The position numbers and the translations under genes were made by a program. The notes under the pieces are model-generated. The model did no database searches. It had not been told where the DNA came from and worked only from the letters and a program-made list of their open reading frames with translations. This document shows, in pieces, positions 7,891-14,208 of a stretch of 15,272 bases of DNA. Source of the DNA: an uncultured Clostridia bacterium (GTDB lineage Bacteria; Bacillota; Clostridia; Christensenellales; Aristaeellaceae); contig CAKTXH010000054.1 of the NCBI GenBank assembly GCA_934630975.1, positions 1 to 15,272 of the forward strand. The letters are read 5' to 3'. The stretch's first letter is position 1, and the number at the start of each line of letters is the position of its first letter.

Positions 7891-7951
7891 TTGCTGTATT
7901 CCAGTTTTTCATGGCTCTTTTCGTTACTATATCAGCCGCTTTGTTGAACTC

Positions 7952-7980
7952 ATTATACAAAATTGTCAGATTCAAGTCAA
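7952..7980 (-). promoter_or_regulatory. Sigma-70 type promoter of the uronide operon
   Basis: On the minus strand TTGACT (7980-7975), a 17-base spacer and TATAAT (7957-7952) form a near-consensus promoter. Transcription should start near 7945, giving a 5' UTR of about 105 bases that contains operator 1. Confidence 0.8.
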
Positions 7981-8054
7981 GACTTTTCAGCATATTTTTG
8001 CAAAACTTTTTGGCCATCCGTTCCAGAAAACCGTTTTGTACTGCTATTTTCATT

Positions 8055-8070
8055 TTGTTATCGCTTACAT
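8055..8070. promoter_or_regulatory. cre/LacI-type operator 2 (upstream of the regulator promoter)
   Basis: TTGTTATCGCTTACAT shares 13 of 16 positions with operator 1, and its reverse complement also matches WTGNNARCGNWWWCAW fully. It ends 5 bases before the regulator's -35 box. The centres of the two operators are 180 bp apart, about 17 helical turns, so looping between them is possible. Confidence 0.7.
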
Positions 8071-8075
8071 TTTTC

Positions 8076-8104
8076 TTGCATTCGGCGCGGTCAGCGCGTA
8101 TAAT
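8076..8104 (+). promoter_or_regulatory. Promoter of the LacI-family regulator
   Basis: TTGCAT (8076-8081), a 17-base spacer and a perfect TATAAT (8099-8104) drive the plus-strand regulator gene. Predicted transcription start is near 8111, leaving a short leader that includes GGGAGG at 8123-8128. Confidence 0.8.
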
Positions 8105-8138
8105 GAAAGCAAATTCAACACCGGGAGGCTTCCTCCGC

Positions 8139-9188
8139 ATGGATAAAAAAGTCACCATCTACGATATTGCGCGCGAAGCGGGCGTTTCCACCGCGACCGT
8201 CACCCGCGTGACCTCCGGCGACGCGCGCGTCAAGCCCGCCACGCGGGAGAAGGTGCAGCGCGTCATCGACCAGTACGCCTACACCCCCAGCGCCGCCGCG
8301 CGGGATTTGGAGCGTGGGCAGACGCACTCGCTAGCCATCGTCCTGCCGCAGATCGTCAACCCGTATTTCACGCGCATGTTCGACGCGGCCAACAGCGCCG
8401 CCACGGAAAACGGCTACACCCTCTGGCTGTTTCAGGCGGCCGACCACAAGCCCATCTCCCGCGAACTGGTCGACGAGCTGATCCGCCGCCGGTTTGACGG
8501 CGCGGTGTTCGCGGGCAACATCTGGGGCAACGAGCGATCCGGTCTGAGCGAAGCGCTCGCCCGCCTGCGCCACCACATGCCCGTCGTCGCCATCTGCCCG
8601 CCCGCGACCCAGTTGGACTGTATCTGTATTCACAGCGACCTGGTCGGCTGTTCGCGCCTGCCCGTGCGCCATCTGCATACGCTCGGCCACCGGCGCATCG
8701 CGTTCATCGGCGGCTCGATGCAGTTCCACGATTACAGCAAGCGCGGCGAAAACTTTCTGGAAGAGCTGCGCGTCCTCGGCCTGCCGGATGATCCCGCTTA
8801 TCACGTGGACTGCGGGTATGACGCGGAGAGCGGCGAGCGCGCCGTGCTGCGCATGCTCTCCGGCCTGCCGCGCAGCCATTGGCCGACGGGCATCATCGCC
8901 TTCAACGACCTTGTGGCGCTCGGCGCGCTCAAGCAGCTCAAGAAGATGGGGCTGCGCGTGCCGGAGGATATGGCGCTCATCGGCTGCGACAACCAGTTTT
9001 TCTGCCCGTATACCGATCCGCCGCTCACCTCGGTGGAGCTTTACCCGGAGGATATGGCGCAGAGCGCCATCCGCGAGCTGCTCTTCTCCCGCGACAACGC
9101 CCGCCAGCCGTTCGCGATGATGCGCGAGGCTTCGCTCATCGTCCGCGAGAGCTGCGGGGCGAAGCTGGGATATCGAAAATTGGGCTGA
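8139..9188 (+). CDS. LacI-family transcriptional regulator
   Basis: A 349-residue repressor-type protein. The N-terminal helix-turn-helix reads TIYDIAREAGVSTATVTRV (from residue 6), followed by the hinge helix region YTPSAAARDLERGQT. A periplasmic-binding-like effector domain then begins at SLAIVLPQIVNPYFTRMF and contains the late motifs GIIAFNDLVALGAL and IGCDNQFFCPYTDPPLTSVE, all standard for the family. The DNA-reading helix has VTRVTSGD where most members have VSRVLNG, a mild departure. ATG 8139 follows GGGAGG with a 10-base spacer. The gene is divergent from the uronide operon, with two shared operator-like sites between them, so it most likely represses that operon and itself until an oligosaccharide or uronate derivative binds. 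The inducer is not readable from sequence. Confidence 0.93.
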   Translation: MDKKVTIYDIAREAGVSTATVTRVTSGDARVKPATREKVQRVIDQYAYTPSAAARDLERGQTHSLAIVLPQIVNPYFTRMFDAANSAATENGYTLWLFQAADHKPISRELVDELIRRRFDGAVFAGNIWGNERSGLSEALARLRHHMPVVAICPPATQLDCICIHSDLVGCSRLPVRHLHTLGHRRIAFIGGSMQFHDYSKRGENFLEELRVLGLPDDPAYHVDCGYDAESGERAVLRMLSGLPRSHWPTGIIAFNDLVALGALKQLKKMGLRVPEDMALIGCDNQFFCPYTDPPLTSVELYPEDMAQSAIRELLFSRDNARQPFAMMREASLIVRESCGAKLGYRKLG

Positions 9189-9218
9189 GCGCGCAGGTCA
9201 TGCCGTTTTCCGCGCATC

Positions 9219-9257
9219 AAAAAAGCCGACAGGCTTTCAAACCTGCCGACTTCTTTT
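9219..9257 (-). terminator. Intrinsic terminator of the flavoprotein gene (between convergent genes)
   Basis: On the minus strand a long stem (about 18 pairs including several G:U pairs) with a small loop ends in TTTTTT (9224-9219). Its wobble pairs become A:C mismatches on the plus strand, so it is optimised for the flavoprotein transcript and would be a poorer stop for the converging regulator transcript. Confidence 0.75.
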
Positions 9258-9274
9258 GATGTTGCGAATCGAGT

Positions 9275-11155
9275 TTACTTCACCTGGGCCAGCGCGTTGT
9301 TGACCGCTTCAATGATGCCGTTGGAGGTCAGCGTCACGCCGGAAACCACGTCCACATCCGTGCTCTGCTTGGCGAGGATATCCGCGATGACCTTTTCAAA
9401 CGCCGGGTCGGAAATACCGGCGGTCTCCGCCTGCTCGAGCACCTCGATGTTGGCGATCTTCTCGCCGTCCATCGTCACCTTGACGCGGATCGGCGTGCCG
9501 CCCTTGCCCTTGCCCTCGCCGATGTACTCGTTGGCCGCCGTCTCATAGGAAGCGGCCTTCTTTTCCGGCTCGTAGTTGGCGCGGCCGTCCATCACGGATT
9601 CCTGCATGTTATCCGCCGCAGGCTGGGCGATCAGCTTGCCGATGATGCGGCCAAAGATCATGCCGCCGCCGAAGTTGCAGCTGGCCTGATAGCAGTTGGA
9701 CCAGATATCGCCCAGCTCGCCGTTGGTGTACAGGTGCGGGATGACCTCGCCATACGGCGTCAGCACCTGGCCGTTGATGTTCTTGCGCGGGCCGCCCTGC
9801 GTGTTGCCCATGCACGGCGTGACCTTCACCGCGTAATACGGCGCGGTATCAATGCGAACCATGTTCGCGGTGCGGCCAAAGGCCAGATCCTCGCCGCCGT
9901 CCACAAAGCTGTTCCACTTGTTCACGGAAGCGACCACCGCGTCCGCGTCCAGACCGATCTTCTGCGCCAGCTCCTCCAGCGTATCCGCCTTGACGACCCA
10001 GCCCTTGTCGATTTCGGTCTGGCTGTCCTCGCTCCAGGTGAAGTGCAGACGGCCCTGCGCGCGGCCATTCTCGTCAAAGATGGAATACATGTATTCCGGC
10101 AGCGGGCTGTTCTGCCACGTGCCGCCGACGCTGAATTTGCCGTGGCGGCGCTTGGCGTCTTCCGCCGCGAAGCGCGTGCCGTCCGGGCCGACCATGATGC
10201 CGCGGCTGGTTCCCCGGAAGGCGAAGGTCGCATACTGGTTTTCCTCGTCGTAGAACTCGATGTTGCTCACGACGTTGCCCATGTGCCACAGATCCGCGCC
10301 CACGTCGCTGGCCATGCGGATGCCGTCGCCGGTGTTGTAATGCGCGTTGCCGGTGGACGGCCAGAAATAGCGGTCGGTGAAATCCTGCTGCATTTCCTTG
10401 TTGTTTTCAAAGCCGCCGCAGGCCAGAACGACCGCGTTCTTCGCGCGCACGTTGACCTCGCGGCCGTCAATCTTCACGGTCACGCCGTGAACGATCTTCG
10501 TCTCGCCATCCTGAATCAGGCGGGAGGCCTCGGCCTCGTACCATACGGTGATGTTGTCGCGCTTATTGACGTTATCCTTGAGCAGGTGATAGGCCGCGCC
10601 GTCGCCGCCGAAGGCCGTCGCGCTCATGCCGGTATTGCCCGCCACGGTGAACGGGGTGAAAGAAGAAGAACCTTCCAGCTCCGGGAACTCGCATTGGTTG
10701 AAATACTGCGGATTCTCCGCGCCCAGCGACTTGATCCAGTCGAAGTTTTCGGCCATGCCGTCCACATACAGCTCGATCATCTCATCGCTCGGCGTGGTGT
10801 ACTTGCCGCGCAGCGCCTTGATGTACTTAACCGTCTCGGCCTTGTCGCTCGTGCCGCAGATCCACTGCATGCAGATCACGGAGTTGCCGCCCGCCTTGCC
10901 TTCCGGCGCTTTTTCCAGCAGCAGCACTTTCGCGCCCGCATCCGCCGCGGTAATCGCCACGGAAGCGCCCGCGCCGCCGAAGCCGATGACCACCGCATCA
11001 TACTCTGCGTCCCAATTCACGGTCTTTTCAAAAGCTTCCTTCTTCTCCTCCTCGGCCATCGCGCCGACCGGCGCAACCAGACCGGCGGCCGCCAAACCGA
11101 GCGCGCCCATCGCGGAGCCTTTCAGGAAATCTCTTCTGGAAATGTTGCTTTTCAT
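9275..11155 (-). CDS. Tat-exported FAD/FMN-dependent reductase (flavocytochrome c / fumarate reductase family)
   Basis: A 626-residue extracytoplasmic flavoprotein. Order of parts: twin-arginine signal SRRDFLK (residues 6-12) with cleavage near AMA|E (34/35); FAD-binding domain with GFGGAG (58-63), LLLEKA, GNTGMSATAFGGDGA and a capping domain; then an FMN-binding domain from about 540. DVVSGVTLTS (602-611) matches the DxxSGxT site where ApbE attaches FMN to threonine, here Thr608. Such proteins pass electrons to an organic acceptor outside the cytoplasm. GTRFAAED followed by KRRH (335-338) may hold the catalytic Arg. The HxTMGG-like site of fumarate reductases reads PCMGNTQGG, with Cys448 in place of His, so the acceptor is probably not fumarate. 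ATG 11155 follows AAGGAAGGA. An upstream in-frame ATG at 11191 lies before that site and would bury the Tat signal. Confidence 0.9.
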   Translation of the reverse strand: MKSNISRRDFLKGSAMGALGLAAAGLVAPVGAMAEEEKKEAFEKTVNWDAEYDAVVIGFGGAGASVAITAADAGAKVLLLEKAPEGKAGGNSVICMQWICGTSDKAETVKYIKALRGKYTTPSDEMIELYVDGMAENFDWIKSLGAENPQYFNQCEFPELEGSSSFTPFTVAGNTGMSATAFGGDGAAYHLLKDNVNKRDNITVWYEAEASRLIQDGETKIVHGVTVKIDGREVNVRAKNAVVLACGGFENNKEMQQDFTDRYFWPSTGNAHYNTGDGIRMASDVGADLWHMGNVVSNIEFYDEENQYATFAFRGTSRGIMVGPDGTRFAAEDAKRRHGKFSVGGTWQNSPLPEYMYSIFDENGRAQGRLHFTWSEDSQTEIDKGWVVKADTLEELAQKIGLDADAVVASVNKWNSFVDGGEDLAFGRTANMVRIDTAPYYAVKVTPCMGNTQGGPRKNINGQVLTPYGEVIPHLYTNGELGDIWSNCYQASCNFGGGMIFGRIIGKLIAQPAADNMQESVMDGRANYEPEKKAASYETAANEYIGEGKGKGGTPIRVKVTMDGEKIANIEVLEQAETAGISDPAFEKVIADILAKQSTDVDVVSGVTLTSNGIIEAVNNALAQVK

Positions 11156-11370
11156 GACATGTCCTTCCTTTCGATCACAGAGGCGTTTCACGCGTCTTTG
11201 TTTGTGATTCTTTTGTTAAGGACAGTGTAGCTTTGGCCAGCAGGCCAAGTCAAGGCTCAAATCTATGCAAAGAAACCGTTTATTCTTGACGTTTTTTATT
11301 TAAATCTCACATTTCTTCTTGGTTAAGCTCTCCATATCTTTGGCCTTCGCCCCAAAGCCTTTGCCATTTT
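11156..11370. other. Intergenic region upstream of the flavoprotein gene
   Basis: This region contains the flavoprotein leader (about 60 bases) and its promoter. The remainder, 11254-11370, is AT-rich with a modest CTTTGG/CCAAAG inverted repeat just after the MerR stop. I see no T-tract convincing enough to call a MerR terminator and no small gene. Confidence 0.5.
11224..11253 (-). promoter_or_regulatory. Flavoprotein promoter with palindrome in an 18-bp spacer (probable MerR operator)
   Basis: On the minus strand TTGACT (11253-11248) and TACACT (11229-11224) are separated by 18 bases. The spacer is largely the perfect inverted repeat TTGGCC-N4-GGCCAA (11233-11248). An over-long spacer filled by an operator palindrome is the hallmark of MerR-activated promoters, and a MerR gene lies directly upstream. 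Confidence 0.65.
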
Positions 11371-12186
11371 TTATTCAATCTCGACGGTTTGGGTCAGCAC
11401 AAACCCTTCGCGCTGCGTCGTCGGAAAGATTTCCGGCCCCAGAATGCCGCCGAAAACGTCGCCTTTCAGCGCAAAGCGGTGCTCCCGGGCGTAAGCCTCG
11501 AGCGGCGCAAAATCGCCGGGCTGCATATCGCCGATTTTTTCATAGGGCCTGTATTGATAGACCTTCATGCCGCTTCCGTTGGATAAAATGCGCCCGCTGT
11601 TCTCCAGCGTTTCATAAATCGCCGGATGATGCGCCGCCAGCGGCACAATGTCAATCGCCAGCCTGATTTCAAACGGCAGTTCGCCCGTAATCGCCCGGCG
11701 GTCGATCCAATAGCCGTAGTTCAGATAGGGCAGGCCCTCCATCGCCAGCGCGACCAGCGGCTCGTTCTCCCGATCAAAGAGCAGGTAGCGCCGCTCCGGC
11801 AGTTCGCCGATGCGCACCGCGTCCAGCCTGCCGGAAATCGTTTGAAAAATGCCCTTCATCTGCCGCACATGGCGCATCCGCGCATGCAGCTCATCCGCCT
11901 GCGCCTGAAGCTTTTCCAGCGATTCGTCAAACACCTTCAAATGAGAAAGGCCGTCCGTTTGTTTAAACGTATCCAGCAGTTCGTCATTGGAAAAGCCCAG
12001 GCTTTTGATTTTTCGAAAATCCAGCAGCCGCATGATCTCGTGCTCGGTATAGACGCACTGGCGGCTTCCCTTATCCCTTTCCACATGGAGCAGGCCGATA
12101 CGCTCATAATAGCGCAGCGTATCCATGCTGATGCCGAAAAGGCGGGCGCTCTGCGAGCGGCTGTATCGAATGGGTTCTTCCTGCAC
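11371..12186 (-). CDS. MerR-family regulator with C-terminal effector-binding domain
   Basis: A 271-residue protein. The N-terminal MerR winged helix-turn-helix reads YSRSQSARLFGISMDTLRYYERIGLL (from residue 8), followed by VYTEHEIMRLLDFRKIKSLGFSNDELLD. A coiled-coil linker (about 85-115) comes next, then a C-terminal domain of about 150 residues resembling BmrR/GyrI-type small-molecule sensors. It lacks the short cysteine-rich tail of metal-sensing MerR proteins, so an organic ligand is likely. The start is GTG at 12186, supported by GGAGG 8 bases upstream; the open frame begins there. It sits 27 bases downstream of the transaldolase gene and may share its transcript. The best candidate target is the flavoprotein promoter at 11224-11253, so the ligand could be the reductase substrate. 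That link is inference. Confidence 0.88.
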   Translation of the reverse strand: MQEEPIRYSRSQSARLFGISMDTLRYYERIGLLHVERDKGSRQCVYTEHEIMRLLDFRKIKSLGFSNDELLDTFKQTDGLSHLKVFDESLEKLQAQADELHARMRHVRQMKGIFQTISGRLDAVRIGELPERRYLLFDRENEPLVALAMEGLPYLNYGYWIDRRAITGELPFEIRLAIDIVPLAAHHPAIYETLENSGRILSNGSGMKVYQYRPYEKIGDMQPGDFAPLEAYAREHRFALKGDVFGGILGPEIFPTTQREGFVLTQTVEIE

Positions 12187-12213
12187 GGGCTTTTCCTCCG
12201 TCCTTTTCAGCGC

Positions 12214-12873
12214 TTACTCGCCGAAAACCTTGATATAATCCTGCTTGAACTTTTCAATGCCCTGATCGGTCAGCGGATGACGCGTCATCTGCTCGATCAC
12301 CTTATACGGCACGGTCGCGATATCCGCGCCCGCCAGCGCGCAGTCCGTCACGTGAATCGGGTTGCGGACGCTCGCGGCGATGATCTGGGTGTCGATATCC
12401 GGGTAGTTGGCGAAGATCTCCGCGATTGTGCGGATGAGGTCGATGCCCGGCTGCGAAATATCGTCCAGCCGCCCCAAAAACGGGCTGACATAGGCCGCGC
12501 CCGCGCGCGCCGCCAGCAGCGCCTGATTGGCCGAGAAAATCAGCGTGCAGTTGGTCGGAATCCCCTCGGCGGAGAGCGCCTTGATGGCTTTCAGCCCTTC
12601 GACCGTCATCGGGATTTTGACGACCATGTGTTTCGGATCGAGCGCGTAAATCGCGCGGCCTTCCTTGACCATGGTTTCGGCGTCCGTCGTCGTCGCCTTC
12701 ACCTCGCCGGAAATCGGCCCGTCCACAATCGAAGCGATTTCCGCGAGCGTCTGCGCGTAGTCGCGGCCTTCCTTGGCGATCAGGCTGGGGTTCGTGGTCA
12801 CGCCGGCAATCACGCCCATATCGTTCGCCCTGCGAATTTCATCCACATTTGCGGTATCAATAAAGAACTTCAT
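12214..12873 (-). CDS. tal: Transaldolase (TalC/MipB small subfamily)
   Basis: A 219-residue single-domain enzyme that matches the full length of the short TalC/MipB/FSA group. It transfers a dihydroxyacetone unit between sugar phosphates in the pentose phosphate pathway, in the cytoplasm. Family motifs are MKFFIDTANVDEI at the start, GVTTNPSLIAKEG (24-36), MVVKIPMT with the Schiff-base Lys86, and AAYVSPFLGRLDD (126-138). Two residues separate transaldolase from fructose-6-phosphate aldolase: Glu57 (Gln in E. coli FsaA) and Phe132 (Tyr in FsaA). Both here are the transaldolase type. ATG 12873 follows AGGA by 8 bases. MerR is 27 bases downstream. It could also process pentose phosphates from uronate catabolism, but it is a common housekeeping gene. 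Confidence 0.93.
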   Translation of the reverse strand: MKFFIDTANVDEIRRANDMGVIAGVTTNPSLIAKEGRDYAQTLAEIASIVDGPISGEVKATTTDAETMVKEGRAIYALDPKHMVVKIPMTVEGLKAIKALSAEGIPTNCTLIFSANQALLAARAGAAYVSPFLGRLDDISQPGIDLIRTIAEIFANYPDIDTQIIAASVRNPIHVTDCALAGADIATVPYKVIEQMTRHPLTDQGIEKFKQDYIKVFGE

Positions 12874-13110
12874 AAGCGATTTCCTTTCTCTGCAATAGTT
12901 GTTCGGTGCGGAAGAAAATCCGTTTTCTTCCTCCCGGAATGGCGGCATAATTCGCCGCCGCCCCGCCGGTTTCCTGCTCAAAAGCCATTCACATTTCTTC
13001 TCTTTCGCGCTTTTTTCGCGGCGCTTCTGCAAATTCCGCTTGACAAGCGCCCGCGCCTTGATTGTAATGCATAACGTCGTTATGAAACATCGTTTCAGAT
13101 TGGAGTCAAT
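12874..13110. other. Divergent intergenic region with hairpins, a promoter and operators
   Basis: Between transaldolase (minus) and the ABC remnant (plus). It contains two hairpins that would fall in the transaldolase leader: 12910-12931 (GGAAGAAAA, loop TCCG) and 12941-12959 (GGCGGC, 7-base loop). The plus-strand promoter and palindromes of the dead exporter gene follow. I did not find a convincing minus-strand promoter for transaldolase. Confidence 0.5.
13037..13097 (+). promoter_or_regulatory. Plus-strand promoter with palindromic operator-like sites
   Basis: TTGACA (13040-13045), a 17-base spacer and TGTAAT (13063-13068) form a good promoter. Three perfect inverted repeats with 3-base centres surround it: CGCTT/AAGCG (13037-13049) over the -35 box, CATAAC/GTTATG (13070-13084) over the start of transcription, and TGAAAC/GTTTCA (13083-13097) just downstream. 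The last two share the repeat AACRTCGTT at a 13-base period. This is what a MarR- or TetR-type repressor site would look like. Confidence 0.68.
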
Positions 13111-13476
13111 ATGGCCAAACAAATCGAAGGCGATTCTGCCGCTGGGCTGGCTGTTCTATCTGCACGGCTCGCTGACCGCGCAGACGTTCATCACCGTGAT
13201 CATCCTGTCGCTGGGCACATTCTGGATGAAGCGACGGCCAACGTTGACCCGGAGAACAAGGACCGCCTGCAAAAGGCCATTGAGGTCCTGACGCACGGCA
13301 AGACCATTCTCATGATCGCCCACCGGCTGAAAACCGTCCGCAGCGCCGACCAGATTCTCGTGCTCGACGGCGGCAGAATCGTTCAGCAGGGCAGGCACGA
13401 CGAATTGATCAAGCAGCCCGGCCTTTACGCCGAATTCGTCGGCGGCAGAAAAGAAACCGCCGATTGGAAGCTGTAA
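13111..13476 (+). pseudogene. Decayed ABC exporter: membrane-segment fragment fused to the end of the ATPase domain
   Basis: The open frame from ATG 13111 (GGAG 5 bases upstream) gives 121 residues, but only the part from about 13217 is recognisable. It is the C-terminal end of an ABC exporter ATPase: ILDEATANVDPENK (Walker B and D-loop), TILMIAHRL (H-loop His) and LDGGRIVQQGRHDELI. Walker A, Q-loop and the LSGGQ signature are absent. Just upstream, at about 13125-13215 in a different frame, the DNA encodes ILPLGWLFYLHGSLTAQ and FITVIILSLG, typical of a late membrane segment of such exporters. A full protein would be about 580 residues. I infer internal deletion(s) joining start, membrane fragment and ATPase tail with a frame change. 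A metagenome assembly error could give the same picture. It cannot hydrolyse ATP as it stands. Confidence 0.8.
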
Positions 13477-13494
13477 TTTCACATCTAAGTCAAA

Positions 13495-13556
13495 CGCCCC
13501 GTCCGGGAAATTCGAATCCATCGCGAATTCCCGGGCGGGGCGCTTTCTTTTTTCAA
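13495..13556 (+). terminator. Strong intrinsic terminator after the ABC remnant
   Basis: A stem of about 15 near-perfect pairs (13495-13509 with 13528-13542, one G:T) extends inward by ATTCG/CGAAT-type pairing and is followed by CTTTCTTTTTTC. It may also slow the converging minus-strand gene that ends at 13553, but the T-tract serves the plus strand. Confidence 0.88.
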
Positions 13557-14191
13557 TAAAACTGTGTAATGACTTGCTGCCTGTGCGTTTTAGGGTTTTC
13601 AAATCGGTATTCAACTTTTTCTCCCATCTTCTTTTGCGCAAGAAATGCTAACGGTTCGCCATCTTCTACGGGCCATTCCGATTCCTGCACCCAACGCGGC
13701 TGTTTCGCTGTCTTTTCAAGATGGAACCTGTCTTTAATTTGCTCCCGAATTGCTTTTTTCCGCGCCTGCGGTTCCATGCCGTTTGTATTTTCAATGATAT
13801 GAAAAAGAACTTCTCCGGCCTCCATGCTGTCAGCATATATCGGAACCTCGTCTATGGCAATTCGCGCAATTTCATCGTAATATGGATCATAAGCCAAACC
13901 GGGATATTCATCATGAAATAAATCAAATATCAGTCTGTAAGCCGCGCCACACCGCTGTACACGCGTCAAAGCATAATACCCGCGCGACAACGTTTTTCTT
14001 AAATCAAAATCGTCGTATTGAAACGCTTCCGCACAGATCGGTGAGCATTTCCAAACGCTGTCATGAGCAAAGCTGCTTTGCGGCACTTTGTTTTGAATCC
14101 GTGCATAAAGCGCATCGTCTTCCATCACACACTTTAAAAATTCTGTCGCTGAAATCTTTCGTGTCAGGTATTCTAAAATGCTGTCGTTCAC
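13553..14191 (-). CDS. Hypothetical protein, 212 residues, low-GC module
   Basis: I do not recognise the family. It is a soluble, aromatic- and acidic-rich 212-residue protein with no signal peptide or membrane segment. The N-terminal half is helical in character (residues 1-100; LTRKISATEFLKCV, RCGAAYRLIFDLFHDEY). The C-terminus has PRWVQESEWPVEDGEP, then AFLAQ and ends VITQFY. The PxWxQxxEWP-type motif recurs in small bacterial proteins with immunity-like roles, but I cannot assign one. The start is GTG 14191 with GAGGA about 10 bases upstream; no better in-frame ATG lies nearby. The gene is 17 bases after the propeller-like gene and probably co-translated. Base composition is clearly lower in GC than the sugar operon. 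It could be an orphan immunity protein or part of an unknown two-protein system. Confidence 0.75.
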   Translation of the reverse strand: MNDSILEYLTRKISATEFLKCVMEDDALYARIQNKVPQSSFAHDSVWKCSPICAEAFQYDDFDLRKTLSRGYYALTRVQRCGAAYRLIFDLFHDEYPGLAYDPYYDEIARIAIDEVPIYADSMEAGEVLFHIIENTNGMEPQARKKAIREQIKDRFHLEKTAKQPRWVQESEWPVEDGEPLAFLAQKKMGEKVEYRFENPKTHRQQVITQFY

Positions 14192-14208
14192 GGCGCTCGT
14201 TCCTCAGT

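Noticed and set aside
8027..8037. AAAACCGTTTT palindrome in the divergent control region considered as a third operator
   Set aside because: It does not resemble the two matching operators and is short and AT-flanked, so chance is likely.
6461..8146. 561-codon plus-strand frame opposite the binding protein
   Set aside because: Antisense shadow; the opposite strand encodes an unmistakable solute-binding protein with signal peptide, ribosome site and promoter.
9734..11230. 498-codon plus-strand frame opposite the flavoprotein
   Set aside because: Antisense shadow with low-complexity Arg/Ala/His composition and no motifs.
12910..12931. Perfect 9-bp hairpin considered as a terminator
   Set aside because: Neither strand has a T-run after the stem and no gene ends there; it would lie in the transaldolase leader.
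12899..13291. 130-codon plus-strand frame that includes the exporter membrane fragment
   Set aside because: The N-terminal half is promoter/operator DNA and the C-terminal half is out-of-frame ATPase sequence. Only the middle piece is meaningful, and it is reported within the pseudogene.
13156..13641. 161-codon minus-strand frame over the exporter remnant and terminator
   Set aside because: It crosses a strong terminator stem and is antisense to recognisable ATPase sequence.
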